Assembly (NCBI GenBank): GCA_937967705.1
Contig: CALCJG010000149.1
Span: 1-25,114 of the forward strand
Origin: an uncultured Spirochaetia bacterium
GTDB lineage: Bacteria; Spirochaetota; UBA4802; JAGODF01
Direction of reading: 5' to 3'
DNA length: 25,114 nt
Below the pieces are notes generated by a model that worked only from the letters and a program-made list of their open reading frames with translations, was not told the origin of the DNA and searched no databases. The translations under genes were made by a program, and so were the position numbers. This document shows positions 1-7,622 of the stretch, in pieces. The stretch's first letter is position 1. The number at the start of each line of letters is the position of its first letter.

Positions 1-585
1 GTAATGGGCAGGAAGTCCGGACCTTTCCAGGTTGAGGGAAGCATGGCTTATCGTCTCGAGTGTATTCAAGGAGAGTTCCTGGAGGGCGACAGGGGGGAGC
101 ATCCCGATGGGGATCAGGACCATGCGGCTGATCTTCTCCTCTCCCACTTCGCGGCCGGTGATGAGAATGAAATCGGCGGTACTGCCCCCGGTGATGTATT
201 TCTTCCTTCCCGAAAGAAGCAGGCGACCGCCCTCCTCGGTCAGGGTAAGCGGGGCGTCTTTGTCTTCCGAATGGGCGAGAGCGCCTATGAGCTCCGGTCC
301 TATGTTTTCGGCTATCCCCCTGAGGCGGCTCCCGGAGGGTTCCTCCTTGATGAGCTCCCCCAGCAGGCCTCTGATGAGGGACGCCTCGACGATCCAGAGA
401 AGGGCCATGCCCAGGTCTCCCGATTTTTCAGCTATGATGCCTGAGGAGTAGGGGGAATCGCTGCTGACGGCTGCCAGGGTGGGGGGCAGTATTTCCGTTA
501 CCCGTTCCCAGCAGTTTTTCTGGAGCGAGGGATTGCCCGTTCTTCTGGCGTAGGACTCCTCGATTTTTTTCAAGAGGTGCTCCAT
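1..585 (-). CDS. Acyl-CoA dehydrogenase-like protein, atypical (C-terminal part beyond window)
   Basis: The frame is open from an ATG at 585 to the window edge (195 codons, no stop), so only the N-terminal part is visible. GGAG about 11 bp upstream supports this start. Residues about 122-145 (LLLSGRKKYITGGSTADF, then ILITGR) match the acyl-CoA dehydrogenase middle beta-domain, where the enzyme recognises FAD and acyl-CoA. The usual flavin-contact signature before it (F-x-L-T-E-P-x-A-G-S-D) is replaced by a diverged stretch (IGALAHSEDKDAP), and the helical N-terminal domain is also weakly conserved. The gene follows argG by 66 bp on the same strand and may be cotranscribed with it. It could be a family member with altered or lost activity. 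The catalytic Glu region lies outside the window, so activity cannot be judged. The superfamily assignment is fairly sure; the substrate is unknown. Confidence 0.65.
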   Translation of the reverse strand, partial: MEHLLKKIEESYARRTGNPSLQKNCWERVTEILPPTLAAVSSDSPYSSGIIAEKSGDLGMALLWIVEASLIRGLLGELIKEEPSGSRLRGIAENIGPELIGALAHSEDKDAPLTLTEEGGRLLLSGRKKYITGGSTADFILITGREVGEEKISRMVLIPIGMLPPVALQELSLNTLETISHASLNLERSGLPAHY

Positions 586-610
586 GGCGCTTTTCTCCAG
601 AAAGGTTGTC

Positions 611-638
611 GGGGCAGGGGATGGATGTTCCCTGCCCT
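611..638 (-). other. Stable hairpin between argG and the acyl-CoA dehydrogenase-like gene
   Basis: Arms 612-619 (GGGCAGGG) and 630-637 (CCCTGCCC) are perfectly complementary over 8 bp with a 10-nt loop, flanked by possible G-T pairs. There is no U-tract on either strand, so it is not a canonical intrinsic terminator. It lies after the argG stop and before the downstream gene's ribosome-binding site. It could be an mRNA processing or stability element or a weak attenuator. Confidence 0.5.
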
Positions 639-651
639 TAATGCGGCATCC

Positions 652-1863
652 TCAGGAACGGCCCTGTTTCTTCTTCAGCAGGGATTCCACCCGGGAGGGC
701 AGTCCGAAGATGTTGAGGAAACCCGTAGCGTCTTTCTGATCGTAAAGATCGCTTGCGTCGAAGGTGGCAATGTCGGGCTCATACAGGGTCACCGGGGATT
801 TCCTTCCAACCACCGTGCAGCTCCCCTTGAAGAGTTTGACCCTTACAGTGCCTGTAACATTTTTCTGCGTCTCGTTGATGAAGGCGTCCAGTGATTCCCG
901 CTTCTTGGTGAACCAGAGACCGTTGTACACCAGAATGGCGTACTCGATGGAAAGGCGGTCCTTCAGGTGCTGAGTATCCCGGTCCAGGGTTATGGCTTCG
1001 AGGTCCCTGTGGGCGGCCAGGAGTACAGTGCCCGCAGGTGTTTCGTACACACCCCGGGATTTGATCCCCACCAGCCGGTTCTCCACGATATCAACGCGTC
1101 CCACGCCGTTGGCCCCGGCAAGGGTGTTGAGATGCACCATCAGATCCACGGGGCCCATCCTCTTGCCGTCTATGCCCACCGGATTTCCCGCCTCGAATTC
1201 AATCTCCACATAGGTCGGCTTGTCAGGCGCCTTTTCCGGGGACTTGGTCAGCAGGAACATGGTCTCATCGGGTTCATGGTACGGGTCTTCCAGTATTCCC
1301 CCCTCATAGGAGATGTGCAGGAGATTCCGGTCCATGCTGTAGGGTTTATCCTTGCTGACGGGGACGGGGATGCTGTGCTTCTCTGCGTAATCGAAGAGAA
1401 GGGAACGGGAATTGAGATCCCATATTCTCCAGGGGGCGATGATTTTCAGCTGCGGTGCCAGCGCCATGAAGGCCATCTCGAAGCGGACCTGATCATTCCC
1501 CTTGCCGGTGGAACCATGGCAGACGGCGTCGGCCCCTTCCCTCAGGGCTATCTCCACCTGCTTCTGGGCGATGATGGGACGGGCCAGGGAGGTTCCGAGG
1601 AGATACCGGTTTTCGTAGATGGCGTTGGCCTTGACCGCCTGGAAGACGTAATCCCGGGCGAAGGATTCCTTGAGGTCCTCGATGTAGCATTTGCTGGCGC
1701 CGGTCTTCAGGGCTTTTTCCTCCAGACCGTCCAGTTCCTCCTGCTGTCCCACGTCCGCCGCAAAGCATATGACCTCACAGTTGTAGGTTTCCAGCAGCCA
1801 CTTGACTATGATGGAGGTGTCCAGACCTCCGGAGTATGCGAGAACGACCTTTTTAACATTCAT
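652..1863 (-). CDS. argG: Argininosuccinate synthase
   Basis: This cytosolic enzyme joins citrulline and aspartate, using ATP, to give argininosuccinate in the penultimate step of arginine synthesis. The protein has 403 residues, the usual length for the family. The N-terminal ATP-pyrophosphatase loop AYSGGLDTS is at residues 9-17, and the citrulline/aspartate-binding motif [13 protein letters not shown] is near residues 117-129. The ATG at 1863 is preceded by AAGGAG at good spacing. It lies 105 bp downstream of argF on the same strand, and a possible promoter of its own lies in that gap. argH, the next enzyme of the pathway, is not in the window; an acyl-CoA dehydrogenase-like gene follows instead. 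Nothing looks broken. Confidence 0.98.
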   Translation of the reverse strand: MNVKKVVLAYSGGLDTSIIVKWLLETYNCEVICFAADVGQQEELDGLEEKALKTGASKCYIEDLKESFARDYVFQAVKANAIYENRYLLGTSLARPIIAQKQVEIALREGADAVCHGSTGKGNDQVRFEMAFMALAPQLKIIAPWRIWDLNSRSLLFDYAEKHSIPVPVSKDKPYSMDRNLLHISYEGGILEDPYHEPDETMFLLTKSPEKAPDKPTYVEIEFEAGNPVGIDGKRMGPVDLMVHLNTLAGANGVGRVDIVENRLVGIKSRGVYETPAGTVLLAAHRDLEAITLDRDTQHLKDRLSIEYAILVYNGLWFTKKRESLDAFINETQKNVTGTVRVKLFKGSCTVVGRKSPVTLYEPDIATFDASDLYDQKDATGFLNIFGLPSRVESLLKKKQGRS

Positions 1864-1886
1864 GGTTGCGCTCCTTTGACGAATAT

Positions 1887-1915
1887 ATTATCTTTTGCGA
1901 TCCTGCTTGTGTATA
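1887..1915 (-). promoter_or_regulatory. Possible sigma70-type promoter of argG
   Basis: On the minus strand TATACA (1915-1910) and GATAAT (1892-1887) are separated by 17 bp. The -10 box matches consensus at 5 of 6 positions and the -35 box at 4 of 6. Transcription would begin close to 1880, just ahead of the argG ribosome-binding site. If real, argG can be expressed apart from argDF. Confidence 0.35.
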
Positions 1916-1968
1916 TACCCTTCCTCCGCAATGGGACAGGGAACGCTATTTCGTCCCGTTCTGCGGGC

Positions 1969-2916
1969 CTATCGGGACAGCAAGGCGGACATCAGAGCCT
2001 TCTGCATATGGAGCCGGTTTTCCGCCTGGTCAAAGACGATGGATCGGTCGGAGTCGATGACATCGTCGTCGATCTCTTCTCCCCGGTGGGCAGGCAGACA
2101 GTGCATCACCAGACAGCCCGGGGCGCATTTCGCCAGCATCCGGGCGGTTATCTTGTATTTCTTCAGGGCCTTCTTCTTGGCCGCGGCTTCCCGTTCCTGG
2201 CCCATACTCACCCAGACGTCGGTGTAAAGATAGTTGGCTTCCGCAACGGCCCTGTCTATGTCGTCGGTCACGTCGATTCGGGCGCCGGAGATTGCGCCCA
2301 GCTCTTCCGATCTCCTCACTATTTCTTTTTCAGGCTGATACCCTTTCGGTGCCGCTACGGACACGTCCACTCCTAGAAGAGAACCTCCCAGGAGCAGGGA
2401 GTTGGCCATGTTGTTGCCGTCCCCCACGTAGGTAAGCTTGATTCCCTTCAGGTCCCGTTTCCTCTCGTAGATGGTGAAGAAATCCGTCAGGGCCTGGCAG
2501 GGATGATAGGTGTCGGTGAGGCCGTTGATGACCGATATGGCGGAATTGGCCGCCAACTCCTCGATGATGTCGTGGGAATAGGTCCGTATCATGATCCCGT
2601 TGACGTAACGGGAAAGCACCCGGGCCGTATCGGCGATGGTTTCCCCCCGTCCGATCTGTATATCGTCGCTGCTGAGGAAGATGCCGTGCCCCCCCAGCTG
2701 AATGATCCCCGCCTCGAAGGAGACCCGGGTGCGGGTGGATCTCTTCTCGAAGATCATCGCCAGGATCTTCCCCTTCAGGTAGGCGTGCTCCTTCCCCTCC
2801 CGCAGGGTCTTCTTGAGATGGTCCGTGAACCGGAACAGGCTGATTATCTCAGGTCCCGTGAGATCGGTTACCGTGAGAAGATGACGGGCATTTATGTTCG
2901 GAATCTTCAAGGTCAA
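1969..2916 (-). CDS. argF: Ornithine carbamoyltransferase
   Basis: The enzyme makes citrulline from ornithine and carbamoyl phosphate in the cytosol. All three family signatures are present in the 315-residue protein: carbamoyl-phosphate loop STRTR at residues 60-64, HPCQ at 138-141, and the ornithine-side HCLP at 272-275. The length is typical. Its ATG at 2916 overlaps the argD stop (ATGA, 4 bp shared), which indicates translational coupling and a common transcript with argD. With argJ, argD and argG nearby, it is assigned to anabolic arginine synthesis rather than to catabolic arginine deiminase use; no arcA or arcC gene is seen. The acetylornithine-carbamoylating paralogue is unlikely because argJ and argD mark the standard cyclic pathway, but substrate-loop comparison would be needed to exclude it fully. 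Confidence 0.96.
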   Translation of the reverse strand: MTLKIPNINARHLLTVTDLTGPEIISLFRFTDHLKKTLREGKEHAYLKGKILAMIFEKRSTRTRVSFEAGIIQLGGHGIFLSSDDIQIGRGETIADTARVLSRYVNGIMIRTYSHDIIEELAANSAISVINGLTDTYHPCQALTDFFTIYERKRDLKGIKLTYVGDGNNMANSLLLGGSLLGVDVSVAAPKGYQPEKEIVRRSEELGAISGARIDVTDDIDRAVAEANYLYTDVWVSMGQEREAAAKKKALKKYKITARMLAKCAPGCLVMHCLPAHRGEEIDDDVIDSDRSIVFDQAENRLHMQKALMSALLSR

Positions 2917-4124
2917 GCCCCCTCTTCTCTGAGAATCGCCTCAAGGATATCCAGCCCTTCCTTGACCGCCTTGAGGGGTATGTTGAGAGGAGGCATGATT
3001 CGAATCACCTTGTCCGAGGTGCAGTTGATGATCAGACCCTTCTCAAGAGCGCTGCGGACGATCCCGGCTCCCGGCTTGGTGAGCTCTATACCGATATGCA
3101 GCCCAAGGCCGCGGATTTCCCTGACGCAACCGAGAGAGGGCATGGCCTTCTTCAGTCTGCTGACTATGTAGTCCCCTGTCTTCGCGGCGCCGGCCTGCAG
3201 TTTACCCTTTTTCAGCTCTTTCAGCACCACCAGCGCCGCCGCACATGCCAGATGGTTTCCTCCAAAGGTGGTGCCGTGACTCCCCTTTTCCAGAAGCTGA
3301 GCGATGTTTTCCCGTGCCTGAATGGCACCCAGGGGGAACCCGCCGCCCAGTCCCTTGGCCATGGTGATGATGTCGGGCTCGATGCCGAAATGCTGGTACC
3401 CGAAAACCCTGCCGGTGCGGCCCAGACCCGTCTGGACCTCGTCGATGATGAGAAGTAGCCCGTTCTTTTTGCAGATCGCCGCCACTCCCTTGATGAAGTC
3501 CCGGCCTATGATTTTAATACCGCCTTCCCCCTGAATCAGCTCGGTCATGACGGCGCACAGGTTTTTATTCCTCGCGACTTCAGCCTCGAAAGCCTTCAGG
3601 TCGTTGAAGGGAAGATGGGTAAAACCCGGCACCAGGGGGTCGAAGCCCTTCCGAATCTTTTCCTGACCGGTGGCGGACATGGCCCCGAAGGTCCTGCCGT
3701 GAAAACAGCCCTCAAAGGTGATGATTCCGTACTTGTCCGGCGATTGGGATTTTCCATAACGGCGGGCCAGCTTGATGGCAGCTTCGCTGGCTTCCGCCCC
3801 GCTGTTGACGAAGAGGGTCCTCCCGGGGAAGGATATCTCCGACGTCAGCCTGGCCGCTTCCGCCTGCTCCCTGTTATAGTAGAGATTGGAAGTATGCATC
3901 ACCCGGCGCATCTGCCCTTCGAGGGCCCTGATCAGTCCGGGGTGATTGTAGCCGAGGAGATTGACAGCGATGCCAGCGAGAAAATCGACATACTTCCTGT
4001 TGTCCTGGTCGTACAGATAGGCCCCCTCGCCCTTGATGAAACAGACGGGCTGACGGTCGCCGTAGTTCTGAAACAGGCAGGATTTGTCTTCGTCGATGAT
4101 CTTCTTGAGTTTTTGAGATATCAT
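2913..4124 (-). CDS. argD: Acetylornithine aminotransferase (PLP class III)
   Basis: This enzyme reversibly transaminates N-acetylglutamate semialdehyde with glutamate to N-acetylornithine; many homologues also act on succinyl-diaminopimelate in lysine synthesis. The 403-residue protein shows the class III fold-type I features: IIDEVQTGLGRTG, with the cofactor-contacting Asp, and MAKGLGGG, whose Lys257 should form the PLP Schiff base. N-terminal NSGAEASEAAIKLAR is the phosphate-binding region. The start at 4124 gives the expected N-terminus, but no strong ribosome-binding site precedes it. Its last codons overlap the argF start. Upstream, within about 20-85 bp, lie an intrinsic terminator and a promoter-like sequence (see those entries), so its expression control may be unusual. 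Confidence 0.95.
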   Translation of the reverse strand: MISQKLKKIIDEDKSCLFQNYGDRQPVCFIKGEGAYLYDQDNRKYVDFLAGIAVNLLGYNHPGLIRALEGQMRRVMHTSNLYYNREQAEAARLTSEISFPGRTLFVNSGAEASEAAIKLARRYGKSQSPDKYGIITFEGCFHGRTFGAMSATGQEKIRKGFDPLVPGFTHLPFNDLKAFEAEVARNKNLCAVMTELIQGEGGIKIIGRDFIKGVAAICKKNGLLLIIDEVQTGLGRTGRVFGYQHFGIEPDIITMAKGLGGGFPLGAIQARENIAQLLEKGSHGTTFGGNHLACAAALVVLKELKKGKLQAGAAKTGDYIVSRLKKAMPSLGCVREIRGLGLHIGIELTKPGAGIVRSALEKGLIINCTSDKVIRIMPPLNIPLKAVKEGLDILEAILREEGA

Positions 4125-4142
4125 GGGATGTACCCTGTACGG

Positions 4143-4171
4143 AAAAAAATTAAAATCGGGATTTCCCCGAT
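4143..4171 (-). terminator. Intrinsic terminator just upstream of argD
   Basis: Read on the minus strand, ATCGGG (4171-4166), loop GAAAT and CCCGAT (4160-4155) form a hairpin followed directly by TTTAATTTTTTT (4154-4143). It lies between the stop of the outer-membrane protein gene (4253) and the argD start (4124), only about 18 bp from the latter. It probably ends the argJ/outer-membrane protein transcript. Because it overlaps the predicted start of the argD transcript, it could also act as an attenuator. Confidence 0.75.
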
Positions 4172-4179
4172 CTCATCAG

Positions 4180-4209
4180 ATAAGAATCCATAATCCTCTG
4201 GGGTGTCAA
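4180..4209 (-). promoter_or_regulatory. Putative sigma70 promoter for argDF
   Basis: A perfect TTGACA (4209-4204) is followed after 18 bp by TCTTAT (4185-4180; 4 of 6 matches to TATAAT). Predicted initiation near 4173 places the terminator hairpin at 4143-4171 right at the 5' end of the new RNA. No clear ArgR box was found by eye. Confidence 0.45.
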
Positions 4210-4252
4210 TACAATTAAGGGTTTACTGACTAAAATTTATGTTTTGGATATC

Positions 4253-5404
4253 TCAGAGTTTGAAGCCTATGCCGGTAAAAATTTCATTGATGATAAGGGG
4301 CGTATCGCTGTAGAGAACCCGCTTGTGGGCATATCCCGCGCTCAGCAGAATGGGGTCCAGGAGGCAGGTAAGGGAGAGGGACAGATTCAGGAAAGGGTCC
4401 CGGGATTCCTCCCTGCGGATATAGGAAAAACCGGACTGGTCCATGGGATCGTTGATGATGAGAACCGTTTTGGCCAATCCCCCCCCAGCTGCAGCGGCCA
4501 GACCGAAACTGCCGTAAAACCGGTAGTGAAACTGGTAGTTTACGCTTAGGGCCTTTATGGACAGCGAAGAATCATGGTGTTTCATGGGATCGGTATCCAG
4601 GGCGTCCAGGTTGAGGGACACCCCTGAGTTTTTCAAAAGGAAGCTCCCGGCAAAATGCCCCGCATAATTGAAATCGTAAAGGAGGAAAAAGGAGAAGAGG
4701 TCTGTCCGATCATAGATCTTGTCCCATTCGCTGTTGAACTTGACCCGACCGTACTGGACTCCGAAAACGATGCCCTCAAGGGATCTGTAAAGGGGAATGT
4801 AGGGAGAGCGTGCGAGCCTTTCCTGTTCCTCTTTTACCTTTGCCTCCTTTTCCTTCGCATAGCGATCCAGTTCGTTGTTTATGCGGGCCGTTATTTTATC
4901 GATGACCGAGAAGAGGAGGGCGCCCAGTTCGTCGCTCGTCTCCGATATGCTGGCTATTCTCTGCTCCCGGACATAAAAGATCTGGACTTTCAGCCGGATC
5001 TGTTTGCGGGCCACTGTATAGGAGCCGGTTATGATGTAGTCGGCGGAAAACTCGCGGCCCCTTTCAGCAAGATAACGCAGGTGATTCTGAAATTCAGCAC
5101 TCCCTTCCGGGGCTTCCATGAAGCCCAGAACGGCCGGCTGAGTCTTAACGCGGAATTTGCCCGTCTGGCCCAGGTCGTTACTTAGGGATTCCGGCAAGAT
5201 GAAGGAATAATAGCCGTAGCTGCGAGACGGGCTGTTATCCCTGAATTGATATACCAGTACTGTTCCCCTTTCAGGTGGGCTGCCGGCCATTACAGTGTCT
5301 TTCCCCTTGACCTTCGCGGTGGCAGGAATGGCGGCTAACAGGAACAGAATCAATATTGTCGGGAGATATCTCATGAGGTTGTTGTTCTTGGCCGAAATTC
5401 TCAA
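4253..5404 (-). CDS. Exported FlgO/CsgG-like N-domain fused to a probable outer-membrane beta-barrel
   Basis: A hydrophobic signal peptide (about residues 11-30, ending ATAK) is followed by a domain of about 150 residues. Its order of a VLVYQF strand, an amphipathic helix, ADYIITGSY, a strand with charged turns and a helix resembles FlgO/CsgG/TolB-N-type domains. Then comes a charged helix rich in Lys/Glu (about 180-200). The C-terminal part (about 205-383) consists of alternating aromatic/polar strands and ends in an aromatic-rich final strand with terminal FKL, as in outer-membrane barrels. The listed start is TTG with AGGA 7 bp upstream; an ATG at 5374 gives a shorter signal peptide but has no ribosome-binding site. 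It sits between argJ and argD, 70 bp after argJ, although no role in arginine synthesis is apparent. The domain and barrel calls rest on pattern recognition. Confidence 0.7.
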   Translation of the reverse strand: MRISAKNNNLMRYLPTILILFLLAAIPATAKVKGKDTVMAGSPPERGTVLVYQFRDNSPSRSYGYYSFILPESLSNDLGQTGKFRVKTQPAVLGFMEAPEGSAEFQNHLRYLAERGREFSADYIITGSYTVARKQIRLKVQIFYVREQRIASISETSDELGALLFSVIDKITARINNELDRYAKEKEAKVKEEQERLARSPYIPLYRSLEGIVFGVQYGRVKFNSEWDKIYDRTDLFSFFLLYDFNYAGHFAGSFLLKNSGVSLNLDALDTDPMKHHDSSLSIKALSVNYQFHYRFYGSFGLAAAAGGGLAKTVLIINDPMDQSGFSYIRREESRDPFLNLSLSLTCLLDPILLSAGYAHKRVLYSDTPLIINEIFTGIGFKL

Positions 5405-5474
5405 TCTCTTATCCTAAATATCGGCCCCTTACCCTGATTATTGTATTACACTTTATTCATTTCTTCCAGAGAAA

Positions 5475-6662
5475 TTAAGTGGAATATTCCGCGTTGATCT
5501 TGACGTAATCGTAGGTCAGGTCGGATGTCAGGTAGCTGAAGCTCCCGTTGCCCAGACCCAGGTCCACGTGTATGGTGTATTCCCGGCGGTCCATGACGGA
5601 TGCCAGGGCCTCCCTGTCAAAACTCAGGGGTTTGCCGTTGCCGAAGATGGGTATGTCCTCGAAGGAGATGGTGAGCCTCTTCTCCTCCACCTGGGCTCCG
5701 GAGTAGCCTGCAGCACAGGCGATGCGCCCCCAGTTGGGATCCTTTCCAAAAAGAGCCGTTTTTACGAGCAGCGATTCGGCGACGGCTCTGGCGGCCCTTC
5801 TGGCGTCCTCCTCGGTTGCGGCGCCTTTCAGGGAGATGGTTACCAGGCGGGTGGCTCCTTCTGCATCCTTGACGATGAGTCGGGCCAGTCCCCCGAGAAC
5901 CTCCATAAGGGCCTCTTCGAAGGCGCTCAGGTCCGCTCCCTGCAGGATGGGGCCGTCCTGCGGGGAGAGCAGGAGAGCCGTATCATTGGTGGACATGTCG
6001 CCGTCGATGGTGATGGAGTTCAGGGTGCGGTCGATGCATCGTTTGAAGATCCTGTCGGCCTCATCCCCCGGCAGCGGGGCATCTGTCAGAAGGAAGGCCA
6101 GGAGTGTGGCCATGTGCGGGGCTATCATCCCCGCTCCCTTGGCGATGCCGGCGATATGGAACTCCCCCCCGGAGGAAGAAAAGGAAACCGCCACCTCCTT
6201 GGGGAATGTGTCGGTGGTCATGATGGCCTTTGCCAGGGTATGGGAGTGCTCCGGTGCAAGGTTTGCCGCAAGTTCTGGCAGGGAGTTTTGCATCTTCTCC
6301 AACGGCAGCTGAACGCCGATGATCCCCGTAGAAGCCATGAGCACCGCTTCGGGTTTTATCCCCAGACGGGACGAGAGGGCACCGGTCAGGGCAACGGCGT
6401 TGGCGTATCCCTCGTCGCCGGTGCAGGCGTTGGCGTTGGTGGCGTTTATCAGCACCGCCTGGACGGGGCCGGCGATGCGCTCACGGCAGAGCCGGACCGG
6501 TGCCGCGAAGATCCTGTTGGTGGTAAAAACACCGGAAGCATGACAGGGTTTTTCGCTGTAGATGAGGGCCAGGTCCAGCCTGTCCCTGTACCGAATGCCG
6601 CATTTCAGGGCCGAAAAACTGTAACCCCCGACCGTTTCCAGACCGCCTTCCAGAATCTTCAC
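5475..6662 (-). CDS. argJ: Glutamate N-acetyltransferase / ornithine acetyltransferase
   Basis: ArgJ transfers the acetyl group of N-acetylornithine to glutamate, recycling it; bifunctional forms also use acetyl-CoA. The precursor cleaves itself before a Thr that becomes the nucleophile. Here the site is in KGAGMIAPHMATLLAF, with Thr186 by this start, which is the normal position. The C-terminal half has KTALFGKDPNWGR, typical of the family. I chose the GTG at 6662 (395 residues) because GAGGAG ends exactly 8 nt before it. A longer frame from TTG at 6686 would start within the predicted -10 box, upstream of the likely transcript start. The family motif usually reads APNMATM; His replaces Asn here. 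Presence of argJ implies the cyclic pathway. Whether it also makes N-acetylglutamate cannot be read from sequence. Confidence 0.95.
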   Translation of the reverse strand: MKILEGGLETVGGYSFSALKCGIRYRDRLDLALIYSEKPCHASGVFTTNRIFAAPVRLCRERIAGPVQAVLINATNANACTGDEGYANAVALTGALSSRLGIKPEAVLMASTGIIGVQLPLEKMQNSLPELAANLAPEHSHTLAKAIMTTDTFPKEVAVSFSSSGGEFHIAGIAKGAGMIAPHMATLLAFLLTDAPLPGDEADRIFKRCIDRTLNSITIDGDMSTNDTALLLSPQDGPILQGADLSAFEEALMEVLGGLARLIVKDAEGATRLVTISLKGAATEEDARRAARAVAESLLVKTALFGKDPNWGRIACAAGYSGAQVEEKRLTISFEDIPIFGNGKPLSFDREALASVMDRREYTIHVDLGLGNGSFSYLTSDLTYDYVKINAEYST

Positions 6663-6680
6663 CTTCAATTCTCCTCGCAG

Positions 6681-6718
6681 GATCAAATATATTGTTAAAA
6701 ACTTTCAAGATCAAATAT
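6681..6718. repeat. 10-bp direct repeat overlapping the argJ promoter
   Basis: GATCAAATAT occurs at 6681-6690 and again, identically, at 6709-6718, a 28-bp period. One copy overlaps the predicted -10 box and the other the -35 box of argJ. This position suits a repressor or activator operator. It does not match the ArgR box consensus that I know. Confidence 0.45.
6686..6714 (-). promoter_or_regulatory. Putative sigma70 promoter of argJ
   Basis: TTGATC (6714-6709) and TATATT (6691-6686) are spaced by 17 bp on the minus strand (4 of 6 and 5 of 6 consensus matches). Initiation near 6679 gives a leader of about 16 nt containing GAGGAG before the GTG start. Confidence 0.45.
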
Positions 6719-6756
6719 TCCTAAAAATGGCTGCTCCGTAAAGTGTAAAATATATT

Positions 6757-6785
6757 TTGACAGAAAAAAGAGAAGGTCATAGGAT
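6757..6785 (+). promoter_or_regulatory. Putative sigma70 promoter of the START-domain gene
   Basis: A perfect TTGACA (6757-6762) is followed after 17 bp by TAGGAT (6780-6785). The leader of about 80 nt before the ATG at 6870 carries a GC-rich hairpin. This promoter is divergent from that of argJ, about 50-70 bp away. Confidence 0.5.
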
Positions 6786-6810
6786 AAAAAGAGGCAGGGG
6801 TGATAAGCGC

Positions 6811-6829
6811 CGCCGGGTTATCCCCGGCG
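6811..6829 (+). other. GC-rich hairpin in the leader of the START-domain gene
   Basis: CGCCGGG (6811-6817), loop TTATC and CCCGGCG (6823-6829) form a perfect 7-bp stem. Flanking GCAGG (6794-6798) and CCTGC (6834-6838) can extend the structure. No U-tract follows, so it is not a standard terminator. It may affect translation or mRNA stability. Confidence 0.45.
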
Positions 6830-6869
6830 TCCTCCTGCTTCTCGATGCATCGACATAATCGGAGGAACC

Positions 6870-7478
6870 ATGCCATTAAAAATGACCGGATTTCTTATCG
6901 TCTTCCTGACTCTAATTACGGCCGGCAGCCTGCCGTCCCTGGATCTTTCGACGCTTCTTCGTCAGGGGCCCGTCATCACCATTCAGCAGGACGGTAAGGG
7001 GCGTTTCCAGTCTGCGACGGCGCGCGTCTATGTAAACGCCCCGCCCGAATATGTCTGGAACACCATACTGGATCTGGACAATTACAAAAAGTTTATGCCC
7101 AAGGTGGTCTTTTCCCGTGTTCTCCGCCGGGAGGCGAATCATATCATCGCCAGGTTCGAGATAGAGGTGCCCATGGTGAACACTAAGTACACTCTCCGTT
7201 ATAACCCGGACCGGGAGCGAAACCGAATCGACATCAAACGGGTGGAAGGTGATCTCGCGGGAAGCCACTGGCACTGGAGGCTCACTCCCATGAAAAAGGG
7301 GACCCTGGTAACCTATACCGGGACGACGAAAAATTTTTCTTCCCTCCTCAGCCGTGTGGAGGATGATCAGCAGACGATAACCGTTGGGGTCAATATCTCC
7401 GCAGTCATGGCCGCTACTAAGGCGGTTAAAATTAAGGCCGAGGCGGATTATGCAGCAGCGGGAGGAAAGGGGGGGTGA
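6870..7478 (+). CDS. Exported START/SRPBCC-fold protein
   Basis: The 202-residue protein starts after a strong GGAGG. Residues about 1-24 are a signal peptide (MPLKMTGFLIVFLTLITAGS). Residues about 45-175 look like a Bet v1/START (polyketide cyclase/Coq10-type) domain: VYVNAPPEYVWNTILDLDNY is the characteristic opening strand and helix, followed by FMPKVVFSRVL and repeated beta-strands, then a long C-terminal helix. Members bind lipids or other hydrophobic molecules in a cavity; most bacterial ones are cytosolic, so export suggests a periplasmic lipid or quinone ligand. No catalytic residues are recognisable. It precedes the STAS gene by 144 bp. The fold is fairly sure, the ligand unknown. 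Confidence 0.75.
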   Translation: MPLKMTGFLIVFLTLITAGSLPSLDLSTLLRQGPVITIQQDGKGRFQSATARVYVNAPPEYVWNTILDLDNYKKFMPKVVFSRVLRREANHIIARFEIEVPMVNTKYTLRYNPDRERNRIDIKRVEGDLAGSHWHWRLTPMKKGTLVTYTGTTKNFSSLLSRVEDDQQTITVGVNISAVMAATKAVKIKAEADYAAAGGKGG

Positions 7479-7487
7479 AAAAAGTTC

Positions 7488-7517
7488 TTGAAATTTCGTA
7501 ATATGGATTTGTAATAT
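7488..7517 (+). promoter_or_regulatory. Possible promoter of the STAS gene
   Basis: TTGAAA (7488-7493) and TAATAT (7512-7517) are spaced by 18 bp, about 105 bp before the STAS start codon. The match is moderate, and readthrough from the START gene is equally possible. Confidence 0.3.
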
Positions 7518-7622
7518 CATCTTCGGGGGACAGGGATGTGCCGGGCGTTGCTGCCGGCTTGGGGGACTGACCGGCCGCTCCGCTGTAGAAGGAAAATACT
7601 GATCAAGGATGGGTTTCTGCTC

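Noticed and set aside
967..2376. A 469-codon open frame on the plus strand opposite argG and argF
   Set aside because: It is antisense to two certain genes, its translation has no domain character, and GC-rich third positions of real genes commonly create such frames.
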